A DNA stretch of 64,000 nucleotides. Origin: Tardiphaga sp. vice304 (GTDB lineage: Bacteria; Pseudomonadota; Alphaproteobacteria; Rhizobiales; Xanthobacteraceae). Every line of letters starts with the position of its first letter. Positions within the stretch are counted from its first letter, which is position 1. The position numbers and the translations under genes are program-made. Location of the stretch: the NCBI RefSeq assembly GCF_007018905.1, contig NZ_CP041402.1, forward strand, positions 1,724,001 through 1,788,000, given 5' to 3'. Shown in pieces: positions 37,243 through 47,515 of the stretch. The notes beneath the pieces are model-generated. The model made no database searches, was not told where the DNA came from, and saw only the letters and a list, made by a program, of their open reading frames with translations.

Positions 37243-38232
37243 ATGCCAAGCGAAATGGATCGCCGTCGTTTTATCGCGGCCGGAGCGGCAGTCGCCGCAA
37301 TGCCGCTGCTGTCGCGCGATGGTTTTGCGCAAGCCGCGTGGCCGTCTCGGCAAATCCGCATGATCGTCAGCTATCCCGCCGGCGGGCAGACCGATCTGCT
37401 CGGCCGCGCATTTGGTGATTTCATTTCCCGGAAGGTCGGCCAGACCGTCGTGATCGAGAACAAGGCGGGCGCATCGGGGGCGATCGGAGCGGCGGAAGTC
37501 GTCCGCGCCGAGCCCGATGGGCACACCATCCTGTGCTCGATCTCGACCACCTATGTGATGAACCGGGTCATGATGAAGGCCCCCGGCTACGACATGGACA
37601 AGGATCTGACACTGCTCAGCCTGATCCCCGGCGCCGGTCTGCCGCTGGTGGCCAGCCCGAAGTCCGGCGTCACCACGCTGGCAGAATTCGTCGACTATGC
37701 GCGCAAGAGCGGCAAGGTCAATTTCGGCACATATAGTGCGGGCTCGTCACCGCATATGACGATAAACGAGCTCAACCGGCAGTACGGGCTCAACATCGAA
37801 CCGATCCATTATCGCGGTGAGGCGCCGATGTGGACCGGTCTGGCGGAAGGCACGCTAGACGTTGCGATGGGCAGTTACACGGCCGCGCAATCGGTGCTGC
37901 AAAGCAACCGCGGCGTGGCGTTTGCCGTGCACTCGAAGAAGGTCGATGCGATTCCGAGTGTCAAAACGCTGCCCGACCAGGGCGCCACCTCTCGGTTCTT
38001 CACAGTGAGCGGCTTCACGGGCTGGGCCGTTGCGAAGGCGACGCCGCAACCCATTGTGGACAGGCTGTCGCAGCTCTTCGTAGCCGCCAATGATGATCCC
38101 AAGGTCAAGGAGGTCCTCGCGACCTTCGTGCTGGAGCCGGCGCTCGGTTTCAAGGACAGCAACGCCCTCTACCAGCGCGAACTGCCGGTGTGGATCGAAA
38201 GCGCGCAGGCGCTCGGCTTGCAACCGGTCTGA
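37243..38232 (+). CDS. Bug/TctC-type tripartite tricarboxylate transporter binding protein (orphan)
   Basis: 329 residues; GGGGAG lies seven bases before the ATG. A Tat-type signal (DRRRFIAAGAAVAAMPLLS) exports it to the periplasm. The fold begins PSRQIRMIVSYPAGGQTDLL with GRAFGDFISRKVGQTVVIEN and GASGAIGAAEV, hallmarks of Bug receptors that bind carboxylates such as citrate, nicotinate or terephthalate. No TctA or TctB membrane genes are nearby, which is common for this family. Ligand unknown. Confidence 0.9.
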   Translation: MPSEMDRRRFIAAGAAVAAMPLLSRDGFAQAAWPSRQIRMIVSYPAGGQTDLLGRAFGDFISRKVGQTVVIENKAGASGAIGAAEVVRAEPDGHTILCSISTTYVMNRVMMKAPGYDMDKDLTLLSLIPGAGLPLVASPKSGVTTLAEFVDYARKSGKVNFGTYSAGSSPHMTINELNRQYGLNIEPIHYRGEAPMWTGLAEGTLDVAMGSYTAAQSVLQSNRGVAFAVHSKKVDAIPSVKTLPDQGATSRFFTVSGFTGWAVAKATPQPIVDRLSQLFVAANDDPKVKEVLATFVLEPALGFKDSNALYQRELPVWIESAQALGLQPV

Positions 38233-38355
38233 ATCTGGTCGAAAAGTCAGGCCGTGGAAGCGGTCGTTGCGGTCGCTGGATTGGAGCGCCCGTTGTCGGA
38301 ACTGAACCATGCGGCGCGCACGGTGCGTCTCGACGCCAAATGAGCTGACGCGACC

Positions 38356-38481
38356 TCGATCGCGCCGGTCGTTTCCGCAAATCTACCCGTCATCCGAAGC
38401 GTCGGTGACGTCGTTGTCGAAATCTATGCGGCCGGCGTCAATCCGTCGGACGTAACACTTATGTGGGCATCGACACCCTGG
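38356..38481 (+). pseudogene. quinone-oxidoreductase-like (MDR) N-terminal scrap
   Basis: Reads VVSANLPVIRSVGDVVVEIY then AAGVNPSDVTLMW, matching the GEVLVxVxAAGVNPxD start of medium-chain dehydrogenases. No start codon or downstream catalytic part follows; a stop comes at about 38516. It is on the opposite strand from the split MDR gene at 32783/35694. Confidence 0.5.
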
Positions 38482-38521
38482 GCTTTTCCTCTTCCACCGG
38501 CAGCGGCAAACTGTTGAGCGA

Positions 38522-38872
38522 TTGCTCCGTATTTTCGCAGCGCCAAGGCAATGGCAAGCCGGGTTAACTCGGCTCCTCGGCGAGCACGGGAATAACAGTT
38601 CTTCTCTTGGTTTTGCTCTTGTATGTTCACGACTTTCGCGAGATGCGGTTGCGAAATTTCTGTCGGACTTAGCTGCGAAATTTCCGGACGTGCGCTGGTA
38701 TGCGACAAACGTCGTTTTTGACGGAGAATCAAACTTAGCCGTCGAATGGGTCTCTACACGAACGATCGGCGGCAAATCCAATCGCGTCCAAGGAGCGTCT
38801 GTCATGCGCTTGAAAGATGGAAAATCGCGGCCAACTCCGATTATCGCGATCGCTCCTGATGCACCGGAATAG
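38522..38872 (+). pseudogene. SnoaL-like fragment
   Basis: The middle of this 116-codon frame, FLSDLAAKFPDVRWYATNVV and FDGESNLAVEWVSTRT..GASVMRLKDGK, follows the SnoaL polyketide-cyclase-like pattern, but the first 45 residues and the tail (RPTPIIAIAPDAPE) do not. Probably a broken gene; a divergent intact protein cannot be ruled out. Confidence 0.4.
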
Positions 38873-39081
38873 AATCTGGTCTGCGCTCGCCGGCCTCATG
38901 GCAGGCTTCGTTGGCAGATTCGTTGCCGTAGAATTCTTGAAGGTTGCCTGAGACTGGAATGAATGCCAGCGGCGGCTCTCTAAGAGGCGCTCGCCGCTCG
39001 CGCGCGCTATGATCCTCGACTCGTCCATTCCGACCGCACGGATGGTCCAACAAGGATCGTAATTGGTGCTGCTAAACGTGC

Positions 39082-39288
39082 TTACTGAACGTTCAGGAAC
39101 TGCAGCAGCGTCTGACGACGCAGCCACGCAATTGCCAGTGTGATGCCGAGCAGGACGATTGCCGGCGCCGGATTACCGCCTATTACGAAAAGATCGGTGA
39201 TGACCGCTCCCACCATGGTGGCGCTCAACGCTACCGAGCCGAACGCAGCAAGGCCCGGAAACAACAACAACAGCCCGCTGGCGGCCAT
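39082..39288 (-). pseudogene. DoxX-like membrane protein, C-terminal fragment
   Basis: 68 residues with two or three membrane helices (LLLLFPGLAAFGSVALSATM, IVLLGITLAIAWL). The MVGAVITDLFVIGG turn fits the last helices of DoxX-family proteins, which normally have four. A stop codon lies upstream in frame, so the first half is lost. Confidence 0.45.
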
Positions 39289-39486
39289 AAGCGGCTGCCC
39301 TTGGGCGACAGGCGAACCTGAACATCAATCGAGCTGACGGCTGAAGCGCCGGAAACGCGCCCGCGCCATCCTGGCCGCCGGCGGCGGGACGGCATGTTCA
39401 GGCACGGATCGTTTGCGCGTAAATTCGGGGCAAGCGATCCACCGGCACCCTTTGTCAATTAACCGCGTAAACAACATCCAATGAAA

Positions 39487-39600
39487 TATGCGCAAAACGC
39501 GCAAATATGGTTGTTAGATGCGCATTATGCGCATATGTCACTCACGCTGCGCTATTCTGGAAAGATTTTTGCGCGAAATAAGCAATATGCGCAAAGCGCG
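39487..39600 (+). promoter_or_regulatory. repeat-rich operator/promoter of the acid-sugar operon
   Basis: Four perfect TGCGCA palindromes (39489-39494, 39519-39524, 39528-39533, 39588-39593) plus near copies CGCGCA and TTGCGCG. The central pair forms ATGCGCATTATGCGCAT at 39518-39534, lying exactly between a possible -35 TTGTTA (39511-39516) and -10 TATGTC (39534-39539). This looks like a repressor-controlled promoter for the transporter/kinase/dehydrogenase genes; the operon's own DeoR-type protein is the natural candidate. Promoter boxes are inferred. Confidence 0.55.
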
Positions 39601-39613
39601 GGAAGGATACACC

Positions 39614-40642
39614 ATGCAGGTTCCAATCAAGCGGGCGATCGAAAAAGTTCCCGGCGGGATGATGACGGTTCCGCTCTTGCTCGGCGCGCTGATCGCCTTC
39701 TTCTTTCCGGGCACTCCGAAATTCTTCGGCTCGTTCACCGGCGCACTGTTCTCCGGCGGCGCCCTGACCATCCTTGCCGTGTTTTACGTCTGCATGGGTG
39801 CCAGCATCGACTTCAAGGCCACACCCTACATCGTGAAAAAGGGCGGCACCCTTCTTATCGTCAAGGTCGGCGTCGCCATGATCCTCGGCCTGATCTTCGG
39901 TCGCTACCTGGGCGAAGCCCCCATCACGGCCGGCATTTTTGCAGGCGTCTCCACGCTGGCCATCGTCGCCGCGATGAATGACACCAATGGCGGCCTCTAT
40001 ATGGCGCTGATGGGTCAGTACGGCCGCCCGCGCGACGTCGGCGCCTACACCATCATGACACTGGAAAGCGGTCCTTTCCTCACCATGGTCACGCTCGGCG
40101 TCGCCGGCCTGTCCTCGTTCCAGTGGCCGGCGCTGGTCGGCGCGATCCTGCCGCTGGTGATCGGCATGATCATCGGCAATCTGGACCGCGAGATGCGCGC
40201 CTTTCTCAGCAAGGCCGTGCCCGTGATGATCCCGTTCTTCGCCTTCGCGCTCGGCACCGGCCTCAACCTGTCGCAGGTCTGGCAGGCCGGTCTGCTCGGT
40301 CTGGCGATGGGCGTTGCCGTCGTCGTCGTCACCGGCATCCCGCTGTTCTTCGCGGATCGCCTGACCGGCGGTAACGGCGTTGCCGGTGTCGCGGCGGCCT
40401 CCACTGCGGGTAACGCCGCCGCCGTGCCGGCGATCGTTGCTGCCGCCAATCCGGCCTATGCCGACGCCGCGGGTCCCGCGACCATCCTGATCGCTGCCTG
40501 CGTGGTGGTGACTGCGATCCTGACGCCGATCCTCACCTCGTGGGTGGCCAGCAAGGTCGGCCGCGACGTCGAGCCGGACGCCGAGGAAATCGCCTCTGCC
40601 GATCCGGTCATCGCAGCGCCCGCACCGGCGGTCGGTCGCTGA
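39614..40642 (+). CDS. KdgT-family sugar-acid permease
   Basis: 342 residues from ATG 39614 (GGAAGGA upstream); about ten membrane helices. The opening [20 protein letters not shown] with [17 protein letters not shown] and the [19 protein letters not shown] segment are typical of 2-keto-3-deoxygluconate permeases. It lies one base before a DUF1537 kinase gene and within a threonate-type operon, so the cargo is more likely a four-carbon acid sugar such as threonate or erythronate than ketodeoxygluconate. Confidence 0.9.
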   Translation: MQVPIKRAIEKVPGGMMTVPLLLGALIAFFFPGTPKFFGSFTGALFSGGALTILAVFYVCMGASIDFKATPYIVKKGGTLLIVKVGVAMILGLIFGRYLGEAPITAGIFAGVSTLAIVAAMNDTNGGLYMALMGQYGRPRDVGAYTIMTLESGPFLTMVTLGVAGLSSFQWPALVGAILPLVIGMIIGNLDREMRAFLSKAVPVMIPFFAFALGTGLNLSQVWQAGLLGLAMGVAVVVVTGIPLFFADRLTGGNGVAGVAAASTAGNAAAVPAIVAAANPAYADAAGPATILIAACVVVTAILTPILTSWVASKVGRDVEPDAEEIASADPVIAAPAPAVGR

Positions 40643-40643
40643 G

Positions 40644-41890
40644 ATGGCGCATGACTGGCTGATCCTCGCGGACGACCTCACCGGTGCCGCTGACTGCGCC
40701 ATCGCCTTCGGGCGGCGGGGACGCGCGGCGGCGGTGATGTGGGAAGACGTTGCCGACGCGTCGGATCACCAGTTGCCGGTTCTCGCTTATGACGCCGCGA
40801 GCCGGGGCCTGTCGGCCCCGGCCGCGGCCCGCCGCCACGCCGACGTGTTGGCGCGCCTCGCCGAGCCCGGTCGCATCCTGTTCAAGAAGATCGACTCGAC
40901 GCTGCGCGGGCAGCCGGCCGCAGAGATCGTGTCTGCGCTGACGCATCTGAAGGCGCAGTCCGGCCCCGCCTTCGGCGTGTTCGCGCCGGCCTTTCCGGCC
41001 ACCGGTCGCACCACGATCGACGGACGGATTCACGTCAAGGGCCGCCCGCTCGAAGAAGCCGAAGTCTGGGTGCGCGAGCACACTTATCCGTCCGCCCACC
41101 TCGTCGAGGTGCTGGCCACCGCCGGCATCCGCGGCGATCATGTTTCGCTGGCGACCATTCGCGGCCCCGACCTCAGGGCCACCTTTGCCAAACTCGCCGC
41201 CGAAGGCGACGTCGTTGCGGCCTGCGACGCCGAGACCGACCACGATCTGCATCTCATCGCGGAAGCCAGCCTGCAGGCCTCGCCCTCGACCTTCTTCATC
41301 GGCAGTGCCGGCTTGGCGCATGCGCTGGCTGGCCTCGATGCCGACACCGATGTCGAACCGCTGCGCATTCCGACCAGCAAGCTTGGCACGCTGATCGTCG
41401 TCGGCTCGCTGGCCGGCGCGTCGCGCGCCGCGGCGCGCGAACTGGCGGCGACCGGCACCGTCGAGCATTTCCCGGTCACGCCGGATACCTTGCTCGGTGA
41501 AGGCGCTGACCGCGACCGGCTTGCGGCCGCCGTGAAGCTGCGGCTGTTGACCGGCGGCGATGCGCTGGTCGAGATCACGATGGACGAAAAGCCGGACATG
41601 TCGCTGGGCGCGCAGCTGTCGCAGGGCCTCGCCGACGTGCTGGCACCGGTGGCGCCTTCGATCGGCGCCTTTGCCGCGACCGGCGGCGAGACTGCCGCAG
41701 CATTGCTGTCGCGCTTCGGCGTCAACGGCATTCGCCTCGCCGACGAGATCGAGCCCGGCGTGTCGCTCGGCCTGACGCTCGGCGCCCTGTCCGTTCCGAT
41801 TGCCACCAAAGCGGGGGCGTTTGGTGATGAACTCAGCCTGATCCGCATTGCCGAACGGCTCCGCGCCGTTCGAACCAAAGGAAGCTTCTC

Positions 41891-41894
<4 letters not shown>
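40644..41894 (+). CDS. four-carbon acid sugar kinase (DUF1537 family)
   Basis: 416 residues. N-terminal substrate domain with LADDLTGAADCAIAFGRRG and FKKIDSTLRGQPAAE; C-terminal nucleotide domain with LIVVGSLAGASRAA and FAATGGETAAALLSRFGV, ending in EIEPGVSLGLTLG. DUF1537 proteins are ATP-dependent kinases of D-threonate, L-threonate, D-erythronate or 3-oxo-tetronates. The PdxA2-like partner immediately downstream favours D-threonate (4-phosphothreonate formation), though stereochemistry cannot be read here. Overlaps the next gene by ATGA. Confidence 0.9.
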
Positions 41895-42895
<1,001 letters not shown>

Positions 42896-42902
42896 GTTTT
42901 CA

Positions 42903-43017
42903 CTGTCATTCCGGGGCGCGCGCTCTTGCGCGCGAACCCGGAATCCCGTTGTGCTCTATCCAGATCGAGATTCCGGGTTCGCCGACGCGAAGGCGCGCCG
43001 GCGCCCCCGAACGACGA
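42903..43017. repeat. palindromic intergenic repeat pair
   Basis: Two inverted GC-rich units: GGGGCGCGCGCTCTTGCGCG through CCCGGAATC at about 42913-42947 and ATTCCGGGTTCGCCGACGCG through GGCGCCCCC at about 42970-43009. ATTCCGGG pairs with CCCGGAAT across about 23 bp. This layout is the widespread REP-like intergenic repeat of Bradyrhizobium/Rhodopseudomonas genomes. Confidence 0.65.
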
Positions 43018-43037
43018 GTGTTGCAGGGGCGAGTCCG

Positions 43038-43805
43038 ATGTCGATGCGCAGCAAGGAACGTCACGCCCGTCTGCTGGAAGCGCTGAACGCCGGCGAGATC
43101 GACGTCGACGATCTGGCGCGCCGCTTCGATGTTTCCGCCTCCACCGTGCGGCGCGACCTGCAGCATCTGTCCCGCAACAACGCCGTGCTCCGCACCTATG
43201 GCGGCGCCATTCTCACCGGGCCTGCGGCCGAGACCACGCTCGAGCAGCGCCTCGCCGTGCAGGGCAAGCAGAAGCAGGCTATCGCATGTGCCGCCGCGGA
43301 GTTGATCCGGGATGGCGACACGCTGATCCTCGATGCCGGCTCGACGGTGGCGGCGTTCGGCCGCCTGCTGCTGCAGCGCCGGCTGCGCGTCATCACCAAT
43401 AATCTGGCGCTGCTGCCTTTTCTCGCCAAGGCGCCTTCGATCGACCTCGTGGTGTTGGGCGGCGCGCTGCGCACCACCAGCATGAGCACGATGGGGCCGC
43501 TGGCGCACGACGCGCTGCGCCGCATGACGGCGGACCGCGCCATCATGAGCGCCGACGGCGTGGTGTCAGGCCGCGGCCTGTGCGAGGCCGACCTCGAACA
43601 GGTCGCGCTGAAGTCGCTGATGATGGAGCAGGCCAAGGACGTCATCGTGCTGGCCGACGCGGGCAAGCTCGGCCGCGCCGAGCAATCCGCCTGGGCACCG
43701 CTGCCGCCGCGATGGACGCTGGTGACGGATGCCGGCGCTTCGGACGAGCAGCGCCAGCGCCTCACGGACGCCGGCGCGCGCGTGATCGTGGCGGGTGGAC
43801 GATAG
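43038..43805 (+). CDS. DeoR-family transcriptional regulator
   Basis: 255 residues from ATG 43038. Helix-turn-helix IDVDDLARRFDVSASTVRRD (about 20-40) followed by the DeoR marker RTYGGAIL, then the DeoRC sugar-phosphate isomerase-like sensor domain with ILDAGSTVAAFGRLL, ITNNLALLPFL and VVLGGALRTT. Such proteins repress sugar catabolic operons until a phosphorylated intermediate binds. Being the last gene of the threonate-type operon, it probably acts on the TGCGCA repeats at 39487-39600. The three bases to the next gene are convergent. Confidence 0.9.
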   Translation: MSMRSKERHARLLEALNAGEIDVDDLARRFDVSASTVRRDLQHLSRNNAVLRTYGGAILTGPAAETTLEQRLAVQGKQKQAIACAAAELIRDGDTLILDAGSTVAAFGRLLLQRRLRVITNNLALLPFLAKAPSIDLVVLGGALRTTSMSTMGPLAHDALRRMTADRAIMSADGVVSGRGLCEADLEQVALKSLMMEQAKDVIVLADAGKLGRAEQSAWAPLPPRWTLVTDAGASDEQRQRLTDAGARVIVAGGR

Positions 43806-43808
43806 AAG

Positions 43809-44399
43809 CTATTTCCTTGCTAGCACCGTCATCACCAGCTGCTCGGCGTAGCCCTTCGTCAGCGCCCGGAATCCGAACACGTATTGATAGAACAGCGTGC
43901 CGTAGATCCGGTCGTAGAGGTCGCCCGCGGATTCGGATGCCACAATGCTGTCATCCCGCTGCCCGGCTTTGATGATCTGGATCGCAACGTCGCGACGGAT
44001 CGCCAGATACCGTTCCGAAAAGATCTTCGCCGAGCCGGTGCCGGCGATGCATTCGGCGATCACCGCGAGCTGAACCTTGCCGAAGTCGCCGTTCAGCGCC
44101 TTGACGTAAGCAGCTGCATGTTTCCGCATCCGCGCGAGGGGATCGCCGGTCTCGGGCAACGGCAGCATCGACGCGGCCTGCCGCAAAAAGGCATCGATCA
44201 GCAGCGCCTCGCGCGACGGCCACCATTTGTAGATCGTCATTTTCGAGACGCCGCAATCGCGGGCGATGGCGTCGATGCTGGCTGCGGCCAGGCCCTGCGA
44301 CGCCATGATGCGATAGGCGCTCTCGAGGATGACGTGTTCGGTCTCGGCCGAGCGAGGCCGGCCGCGACGCGCGGGCTTGCCATCCACCGTCGGCATCAT
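43809..44399 (-). CDS. TetR-family transcriptional regulator
   Basis: 196 residues from ATG 44399 (MMPTVDGKPARRGRPRSAET). N-terminal helix-turn-helix IDAIARDCGVSKMTIYKWW (about 40-58); C-terminal ligand domain (TetR_C_11/AcrR-like) is helical and unassigned. The start lies 8 bp after the desaturase stop, so it is the last gene of a three-gene minus-strand operon and probably regulates it in response to a lipid-like ligand. Confidence 0.88.
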   Translation of the reverse strand: MMPTVDGKPARRGRPRSAETEHVILESAYRIMASQGLAAASIDAIARDCGVSKMTIYKWWPSREALLIDAFLRQAASMLPLPETGDPLARMRKHAAAYVKALNGDFGKVQLAVIAECIAGTGSAKIFSERYLAIRRDVAIQIIKAGQRDDSIVASESAGDLYDRIYGTLFYQYVFGFRALTKGYAEQLVMTVLARK

Positions 44400-44407
44400 C
44401 GCTGCCG

Positions 44408-45352
44408 TTACGACGCCGGCTGCCGGGCGCGGCGAAACCACGCCAGCGTCTCGCGCGTCACCGCGAGATAGCCGCGGCCGCGATGTTCGATGCGGTTATC
44501 GACGATCGCGTTGAGCTTCGGCAGCGCATGGAACGGGACGGAGGGATAGGCATGGTGCTCGACATGGAACGGCATGTTCCAGGTGAACCACTTCATCAGC
44601 CGCCCGGTATAGGTCGTCCGCGTGTTCTCGAAGGCGCTTCTGGTGTGGTCGCAGCCGGTGTGTTCGGCGAACAGATAAGGCCGCAGGAACCACTGGCCGA
44701 CCACCAGCGGCAACAGCCAGACCCACAGCAGTACCGTCGAGGACAGCGCGGTCGAGCCGGCCAGCAGCACCACATAGACCAGCGCATAGAGACGCGCCTC
44801 GCGCAGCACCAGCGCGCGCCTGTTCTCGGGAATCCACGGCACCACCACCTGGCCTGTGAGCGCGTGGCGGAACATCAGGCGGACGCGCTTGAACAGATAG
44901 ACGATGCCGGAATAGGCGATCGCCAGCTGGGTGTCGGAGGTCGGCACCGTCGCGAACATCAGCTCGGGATCGCGTTCCGGATCCTGAGTGAAGCGGTGGT
45001 GGTCCCAGTGAAACAGCGTGTAGTATTCCAGCGGATACATGATGGTCAGCGACGCCGCGTGACCGAGCACGCTGTTCAGCCAGCGCGTCCGGAACACGGT
45101 CTTGTGCGCGGCTTCATGGACCGGCATGAACAGAAAGGCGACGAGGTAGCCCTGGATCAGGATCAGCGGAATGGTGAACAGAACGCCGTAGTGGTTCAGC
45201 ACCATCCACAGCAGCGTGCCGGCGAGCGCGATCGCGCCGAAATGCGACAGCGATCGCACCGCGCCCGGCAGGTTCGACTTCATCGACAGTTCCTTGAGTT
45301 GCGCCGGGGTGAGGGTGCGTCCCTGCGGGATGTCGTGGGCATGCATGGTCAT
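44408..45352 (-). CDS. membrane fatty acid desaturase-family protein
   Basis: 314 residues with four or more membrane helices and three histidine boxes: HEAAHKT, HWDHHRF and HVEHHAYP, which bind the diiron centre. A further EHTGCDHTRSAF segment resembles beta-carotene hydroxylase/alkane hydroxylase relatives. Enzymes of this fold insert a double bond or hydroxyl group into lipid chains using O2. Preceded by a MetX-like hydrolase gene (16 bp) and followed by a TetR gene. Confidence 0.88.
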   Translation of the reverse strand: MTMHAHDIPQGRTLTPAQLKELSMKSNLPGAVRSLSHFGAIALAGTLLWMVLNHYGVLFTIPLILIQGYLVAFLFMPVHEAAHKTVFRTRWLNSVLGHAASLTIMYPLEYYTLFHWDHHRFTQDPERDPELMFATVPTSDTQLAIAYSGIVYLFKRVRLMFRHALTGQVVVPWIPENRRALVLREARLYALVYVVLLAGSTALSSTVLLWVWLLPLVVGQWFLRPYLFAEHTGCDHTRSAFENTRTTYTGRLMKWFTWNMPFHVEHHAYPSVPFHALPKLNAIVDNRIEHRGRGYLAVTRETLAWFRRARQPAS

Positions 45353-45368
45353 GGCGAAGCTCCCGAGA

Positions 45369-46388
45369 TCAGTCGTTCAGAAAGGCTGCGATGGTCGTGT
45401 TGATAAAGGCGCGGTCGGCCGGGATCAGCGCCGGGTTGCCGGCGCGGTGGCCGTACAGTGACGGGATCGGCTTCAGCTCGGCTGAGCGGGCATTGACGAG
45501 CTGCGGCAGCTCGGCCGCGTTGTCCTGAACCTGGAAATAGCAGTCGGTCTGGCCCGGCATCAGCAGCATGCGCGTGGTGATCGCCGCCAGTGCCTTGGGA
45601 AGATCGCCGCCGAACGAGGCATGGTGGCTGATGTCGCCGCGCTGCCAGATCCCGATCTGCGCCAGCAGGTCGTTGGCATCGCGCCGCGCAAAGGCGCCGT
45701 CCCATGACCGCGCCAGAAAATCCTCCAGCGAGGCGAAGCCGAGTTCGCGCCACAACTCGTCGCGGTAGAATCCGTGCGACATCGCCCAGCCGGCATAGAC
45801 CCGGCCCATCGCGCGCATGCCCGCGACCGGCTGCGCGATGAAGCGGCCATCGACGAACGCGGGATCTGCCGTCAGGGCCGCTTTCACACCTTCCAGGAAG
45901 ACGTGGTTGAACGGCGAGCATTTCGCGCTGCCGCAGACCACGGCGGCGCGCTGCACCATCTCGGGATAGGCGGCAGCCCAGTGATAGGCCTGCATGCCGC
46001 CCATCGACCAGCCATAGACCAGCGCGATCGTCGAGATGCCGAACTGCTCGGTCAACAGCCGGTGCTGCACCGACACTGCGTCGTAATAGCTGACGGTCGG
46101 GAACGGCTGCTGGGGCAAGTTGGACGGCGACGACGACAGCCCGTTGCCGAACAGGTTCGGGATCACGATGAAATAGCGCTCGGGGTCCAGCGCGCCGCCG
46201 GGCGACACCAGCCACTCGGTGTCAAAATGCTGCGCGCTGAACGACGTCGGATAGACGATGACATTGTCTTTCGCGGCATTGAGGCGGCCATAGGTCTTGT
46301 ACGCCAGCCGCATGCTGGGAAAGACCTGGCCGGACTGCAGCGTCACGTCGCCGGCGTCGAAGGTCTCGTAGTCGATTGGCAAGGTCAT
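45369..46388 (-). CDS. MetX-like alpha/beta hydrolase
   Basis: 339 residues from ATG 46388; GTG 46400 would add four. The fold matches homoserine O-acetyltransferase: LAYKTYGRLNAAKDNVIVYP, the nucleophile elbow YGWSMGGMQAYHW, Asp in MPGQTDCYFQ and His in YGHRAGNP. True MetX enzymes have GGSMGG and a conserved RxxxR homoserine site; the elbow GWSMGG and shorter cap suggest another acyl transfer or hydrolysis reaction. First gene of the desaturase operon. Confidence 0.8.
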   Translation of the reverse strand: MTLPIDYETFDAGDVTLQSGQVFPSMRLAYKTYGRLNAAKDNVIVYPTSFSAQHFDTEWLVSPGGALDPERYFIVIPNLFGNGLSSSPSNLPQQPFPTVSYYDAVSVQHRLLTEQFGISTIALVYGWSMGGMQAYHWAAAYPEMVQRAAVVCGSAKCSPFNHVFLEGVKAALTADPAFVDGRFIAQPVAGMRAMGRVYAGWAMSHGFYRDELWRELGFASLEDFLARSWDGAFARRDANDLLAQIGIWQRGDISHHASFGGDLPKALAAITTRMLLMPGQTDCYFQVQDNAAELPQLVNARSAELKPIPSLYGHRAGNPALIPADRAFINTTIAAFLND

Positions 46389-46540
46389 GCGAATATCCAC
46401 GGCCGCGGGGCATAATTAGTGGATATTTTGTACAGTTATTGGCTGGCGGCGCAATGACAAATTGACGCCGAACGGCGCAAATAGCGGGCAGGGTATTGCC
46501 CGTTATCTGCGTCGTGGCAGGGCGACCCAGGCCCTGAAGA

Positions 46541-47515
46541 CTAGGTCTGACTGTTGTAGTAGTGCGGCATCGAGCCCGGCGACAAAGCCTCGTTGGAGCG
46601 CCGGCCGAGGAAGAACAGGCCGCTGGCGGCGTCCGCCTTGGCGCGGCCCGTGCTGAAGCCGTCGAGAAACCGCAGCCAGAAAAAGGGCAGGGCGGCAATG
46701 CGCGATGCGCCGTCGCCGACGCCGAGCGTGCGGAACAGGTAGCGGATCGACCACAGCAGCGAGACGCCGCCGCCCGTCACCGGGCCCGCGCTGATCTCCG
46801 AGAAATTCCGGAACAGCCAGCGATGGCCGCTCTGCGTGAACCTCGTGAAATCGTAGGCGCGTTCGTGAACCTGCTGCATGAACGGCGTTTCGGCATAGAC
46901 CAGGCCGTCCTCGCGCAGCACGCGGTGGATTTCCGACACGACCTCGGCCGGCTCGAGCACGTGTTCCAGCACCGCCTGGATCCAGACGCCGTCGAATGAG
47001 CCATCGACGAAGGGCAGCTTGTGCGCATCGGCGACCAGCACGGTATTGGGCGATGAAAATACGTCGGTGCCGACGACGTCGAGCGACGGATTGGCGTAGA
47101 GAGCATCGGCGCCCGAGCCGATCTTGGCGCCGCCGACCACCAGAATGCGTGGCCGGGCGGATTGCTCGTCGGCCAGCGCAACGAATTTTTTGCAGTTCTC
47201 CGCCGCGACCGGGTTTTCTCCGAATGTGAAGCGGTGCAATCGCGATCCTATCGACTCGCCTTGCACGTCGCGGTCCAGTACCGAGTTGCTATCGCCGTCG
47301 TACAGGCTTCGTTCGAAGATGCTGGCGTCGAAGTCGATCAGCACCTTCTGCCCGTCGACGACCGGGAATCCCGCGGAGGCGTATTTACACTCGGGATTCG
47401 AGCAGCGGTGCTCTCTTTCGCGGCTGAAGAGCGCGGACCTGCAGCGCGGACAACAGGTGATGTCATCCAGAGCAGCAACTTCCGGTCTTGTGGTTTTCGA
47501 TGGTGGCTTGGTCAT
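46541..47515 (-). CDS. SAM-dependent methyltransferase with zinc-ribbon N-terminus
   Basis: 324 residues. An N-terminal Trm112-like zinc ribbon (CCPRC ... CSNPEC) is followed by a class I methyltransferase fold: ILVVGGAKIGSGADALY for SAM, DVVGTDVF as the acidic strand end, and LPFVDGSFDGVWIQAVLEHV as motif III-IV (Methyltransf_11). The C-terminal region has two hydrophobic helices, so it may touch the membrane. Substrate unknown; similar ribbon-methyltransferases occur in polysaccharide and lipid modification. Confidence 0.82.
   Translation of the reverse strand: MTKPPSKTTRPEVAALDDITCCPRCRSALFSREREHRCSNPECKYASAGFPVVDGQKVLIDFDASIFERSLYDGDSNSVLDRDVQGESIGSRLHRFTFGENPVAAENCKKFVALADEQSARPRILVVGGAKIGSGADALYANPSLDVVGTDVFSSPNTVLVADAHKLPFVDGSFDGVWIQAVLEHVLEPAEVVSEIHRVLREDGLVYAETPFMQQVHERAYDFTRFTQSGHRWLFRNFSEISAGPVTGGGVSLLWSIRYLFRTLGVGDGASRIAALPFFWLRFLDGFSTGRAKADAASGLFFLGRRSNEALSPGSMPHYYNSQT

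Noticed and set aside
38383..38805. 140-codon minus-strand frame near the gene scraps
   Set aside because: No family features, and it runs antisense to better supported MDR and SnoaL-like fragments.
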